Part shown: positions 62,121 to 64,000 of the stretch, one piece after another | Layout: every line of letters starts with the position of its first letter | Position numbering within the stretch: the first letter of the stretch is position 1 | Origin: Bartonella tamiae Th239 | GTDB lineage: Bacteria; Pseudomonadota; Alphaproteobacteria; Rhizobiales; Rhizobiaceae | Reading direction: 5' to 3' | Assembly (NCBI RefSeq): GCF_000278275.1 | Contig: NZ_JH725147.1 | Location: 432,388 to 496,387 of the forward strand | Length of the DNA stretch: 64,000 bases | The notes under the pieces: generated by a model | What the model was told of the DNA's origin: nothing | Seen by the model: the letters and a program-made list of their open reading frames with translations, nothing else | Databases searched by the model: none | Made by a program: the position numbers and the translations under genes

Positions 62121-63887
62121 CTATTTGCTGATATAGAACTTATCGATCAGTTTCACGCTACGCTCTTCATTTTTTGATAAATCTCCTCTAATTTGATAAA
62201 CTTCACCTGTGAGTTCATTGTCATCAATTGTATAAACTGCGAAATTTTGTACCGAACTATCACGATAGTTTTCATGTTTTGTCTCAAAACGTTCTGAATT
62301 TTGGGGTTGGTAACCAATTTCGAATAAATTATTATAATGTTCAAGTTGTTCTTGTGTCAGCCAATTTAATTTAGGTCTGACTTCATGGATATGGCTTAGT
62401 GACTTGTTGAATATAGCATCATATGCTTTTGTACCACCCGTATTAGGAATGATGAAGGTTGTTCCTTTGGGTGATAGAATTTTTTTATAATTATCTTCGT
62501 CATAGACGAATCTTGCATCATCTATTTGAGCATTGACAAAACTGTTCTTTTTATCAACATATTTTAATGATTTGGTACGAGAAAAGACATGATCATGTCC
62601 TTGTAATGCTAAATCAATATCAAGTGCATCAATTAATTTCATAAAATCATCACGCACATTTTGAACGTCTTCATCTTGAAGAGAATGATATGATTTCGAA
62701 AATAAAGGCTTATGATAGCTGAGAATAATCCATTTGGCTCCGTTTTTACGTGCTTGTTTTACATCATCTTCAAGCCACTTTAATTGTGCTTGTCCTAGAG
62801 CTTTTCTGTCGTCGTTTTTATAATCATTTGTGTTGAGAATAATAAAATGAGCATTATTATAATCATATGAATAATATGACCCTCCATCAATTTCTCCAGC
62901 ACTATCAACATTGAAATGATCATTAAATTTGTTGGGATATATTTCAGATTTATTCAAACCATACTCATCATGGTTGCCAGAGACAGGAACTAAACTCATT
63001 TTTAATAATGAATTTTGTGACTGTGTCATCAAGTCAACCCATTCATCTTCAACTTCACCAATTTCCACGATATCCCCAGTATGAATAACGAAATCTGCAT
63101 TAGGGGCAATTTTTTGTGCTTGGTATAGAGTATCTGCACCGAATTGGGCTTCATTACGAATATTTTCATTCCAATAAGCATTTTGTGTGTCTGTATATTG
63201 AATAAAGGAAAATGATGAGTTTGATGAGCCCGATGTTTTAAATTGACCAACGTCGCTAAGCTCGCCGTTTTCATCCCCAACTTGATAATAATAAACTGTT
63301 CCTGGATTTAATCCTTGAATGTCAGCGCTATAAGTAATTTCTTTTACAGGTATGATATCAATTGCTACCGTTTCATTTTTATTTTTAACTTCATTTTTTG
63401 GTTCCCATTTGACATCATCAATACCAGCATCAGTAAAATAACGAACAACTGTATTTTTATCATCAATCACTTTATAAATAAAAAAACCATCTTCATTGCG
63501 TTCAAGGAAGTGGCTGTTTACAATTTTTGTTTGTGCAGGAAAAGATTGAGCATTCTTCATATCTTTATGCGTATCAATCCTAACGACAGGGGACTGCGCC
63601 TCCTCACTAGTAAACCAACGAAATGATCTACTTGTATCTGTTGGTTCTTTTAAAGTTGATGTGATGCGGTTAGGTTTATTATTTTTATAAACTGAGGCAA
63701 CATTGGGTTTATCAATGAAACTTACTGGCGTTTTTTTCTTTATAATATCGTCTGATCTATGCAGTTCAGCATTTTGAACAAGTGGATTTTTTTCATATTC
63801 ATTTTGCGCTGCTGCAATACTTATTATACTGCATAAAACAATATTTATTATAAATATATAGTTTAATTTTCTTAGCAAATTTGTCAT
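62121..63887 (-). CDS. secreted purple-acid-phosphatase-like metallophosphoesterase
   Basis: 588 residues with a signal peptide (LNYIFIINIVLCSIISIAAA). A purple-acid-phosphatase N-terminal beta domain (about 150-220, GLNPGTVYYYQVGDENGE) precedes the calcineurin-like core: TDTQNA, HTGDIVEIGE, SGNHDEYG, SYHKPLFS, and GHDHVFSR carry the two-metal ligands. Residues 30-130 are unusual low-complexity Asn/Lys-rich sequence. It probably releases phosphate from organic esters or nucleotides outside the cell or in the periplasm. GGAAA lies 6 bases before the ATG. Confidence 0.88.
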   Translation of the reverse strand: MTNLLRKLNYIFIINIVLCSIISIAAAQNEYEKNPLVQNAELHRSDDIIKKKTPVSFIDKPNVASVYKNNKPNRITSTLKEPTDTSRSFRWFTSEEAQSPVVRIDTHKDMKNAQSFPAQTKIVNSHFLERNEDGFFIYKVIDDKNTVVRYFTDAGIDDVKWEPKNEVKNKNETVAIDIIPVKEITYSADIQGLNPGTVYYYQVGDENGELSDVGQFKTSGSSNSSFSFIQYTDTQNAYWNENIRNEAQFGADTLYQAQKIAPNADFVIHTGDIVEIGEVEDEWVDLMTQSQNSLLKMSLVPVSGNHDEYGLNKSEIYPNKFNDHFNVDSAGEIDGGSYYSYDYNNAHFIILNTNDYKNDDRKALGQAQLKWLEDDVKQARKNGAKWIILSYHKPLFSKSYHSLQDEDVQNVRDDFMKLIDALDIDLALQGHDHVFSRTKSLKYVDKKNSFVNAQIDDARFVYDEDNYKKILSPKGTTFIIPNTGGTKAYDAIFNKSLSHIHEVRPKLNWLTQEQLEHYNNLFEIGYQPQNSERFETKHENYRDSSVQNFAVYTIDDNELTGEVYQIRGDLSKNEERSVKLIDKFYISK

Positions 63888-64000
63888 GAAAAGTTTCCTA
63901 TTGATTATTAAAAACAGCTATGATTTTTGATTAATCAGTTAAATAAAAAATTTATATTACAAAAAAATGACTTCAAAAAATTGTCTTTAAATAAATTTAA

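Overview
The window looks like a chromosomal segment of a low-GC alphaproteobacterium of the Hyphomicrobiales (Rhizobiales). A Bartonellaceae-like genome is my best guess, not a proven one. The reasons are: the hslVU / hisB-H-A-F-E / coaA neighbourhood; the ahcY - DivL-like kinase - tsaE/amgK - murU - addB - addA - trxA order; a class I lysyl-tRNA synthetase; tamA-tamB; and a group I intron in tRNA-Arg(CCU), a site known from Agrobacterium. Base composition is AT-rich throughout and visibly more so in the accessory parts.

Region 1 (1-5000) is a very AT-rich, tightly packed, leftward operon of five genes: an Fe(II)/2-oxoglutarate oxygenase of the clavaminate-synthase/amino-acid-hydroxylase type, an HprK-like P-loop kinase, a short-chain dehydrogenase, an APH-fold small-molecule kinase and an MFS exporter cut by the window edge. 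It reads like an uncharacterised small-molecule biosynthesis and export cluster. It is followed (5019-6036) by wreckage of an IS5-family transposase and a serine recombinase with a stop at codon 11.

Region 2 (6400-20600) is conserved core: a leucyl aminopeptidase/NlpC-P60 pair, coaA and late histidine biosynthesis (hisB, H, A, F, E), an asparaginase, hslV-hslU, and a 1146-residue LplT-PlsC-AMP-ligase fusion preceded by two matching palindromic operators.

Region 3 (20600-27400) is accessory. It holds an orphan promoter-terminator unit (possible sRNA), an alkaline phosphatase strikingly like enterobacterial PhoA, and the intron-containing tRNA-Arg(CCU). A 3.5-kb island lies between 19-bp direct repeats of the tRNA 3' end. 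The island contains a decayed tyrosine integrase, a phage tail-type fragment, and an apparently intact divergent luxR/luxI quorum-sensing pair with a lux-box-like palindrome and a 44-residue ORF behind luxI.

Region 4 (27400-61800) is again mostly core: gdhA, dapD, comM, tamA-tamB, thpR, rfbB, rfbA, ahcY, the divL-to-trxA block (cell-cycle signalling, t6A modification, peptidoglycan sugar recycling, double-strand break repair), prfC, lysK, and small genes ending in a copper-handling pair (DUF2946-like, PCuAC). The last gene (62121-63887) is a secreted purple-acid-phosphatase-like enzyme. With PhoA it suggests periplasmic or external phosphate-ester scavenging.

The two strongest leads for something undescribed are the five-gene oxygenase/kinase cluster at the left edge and the tRNA-nested quorum-sensing island. 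Whether the second controls the first cannot be told from sequence alone.
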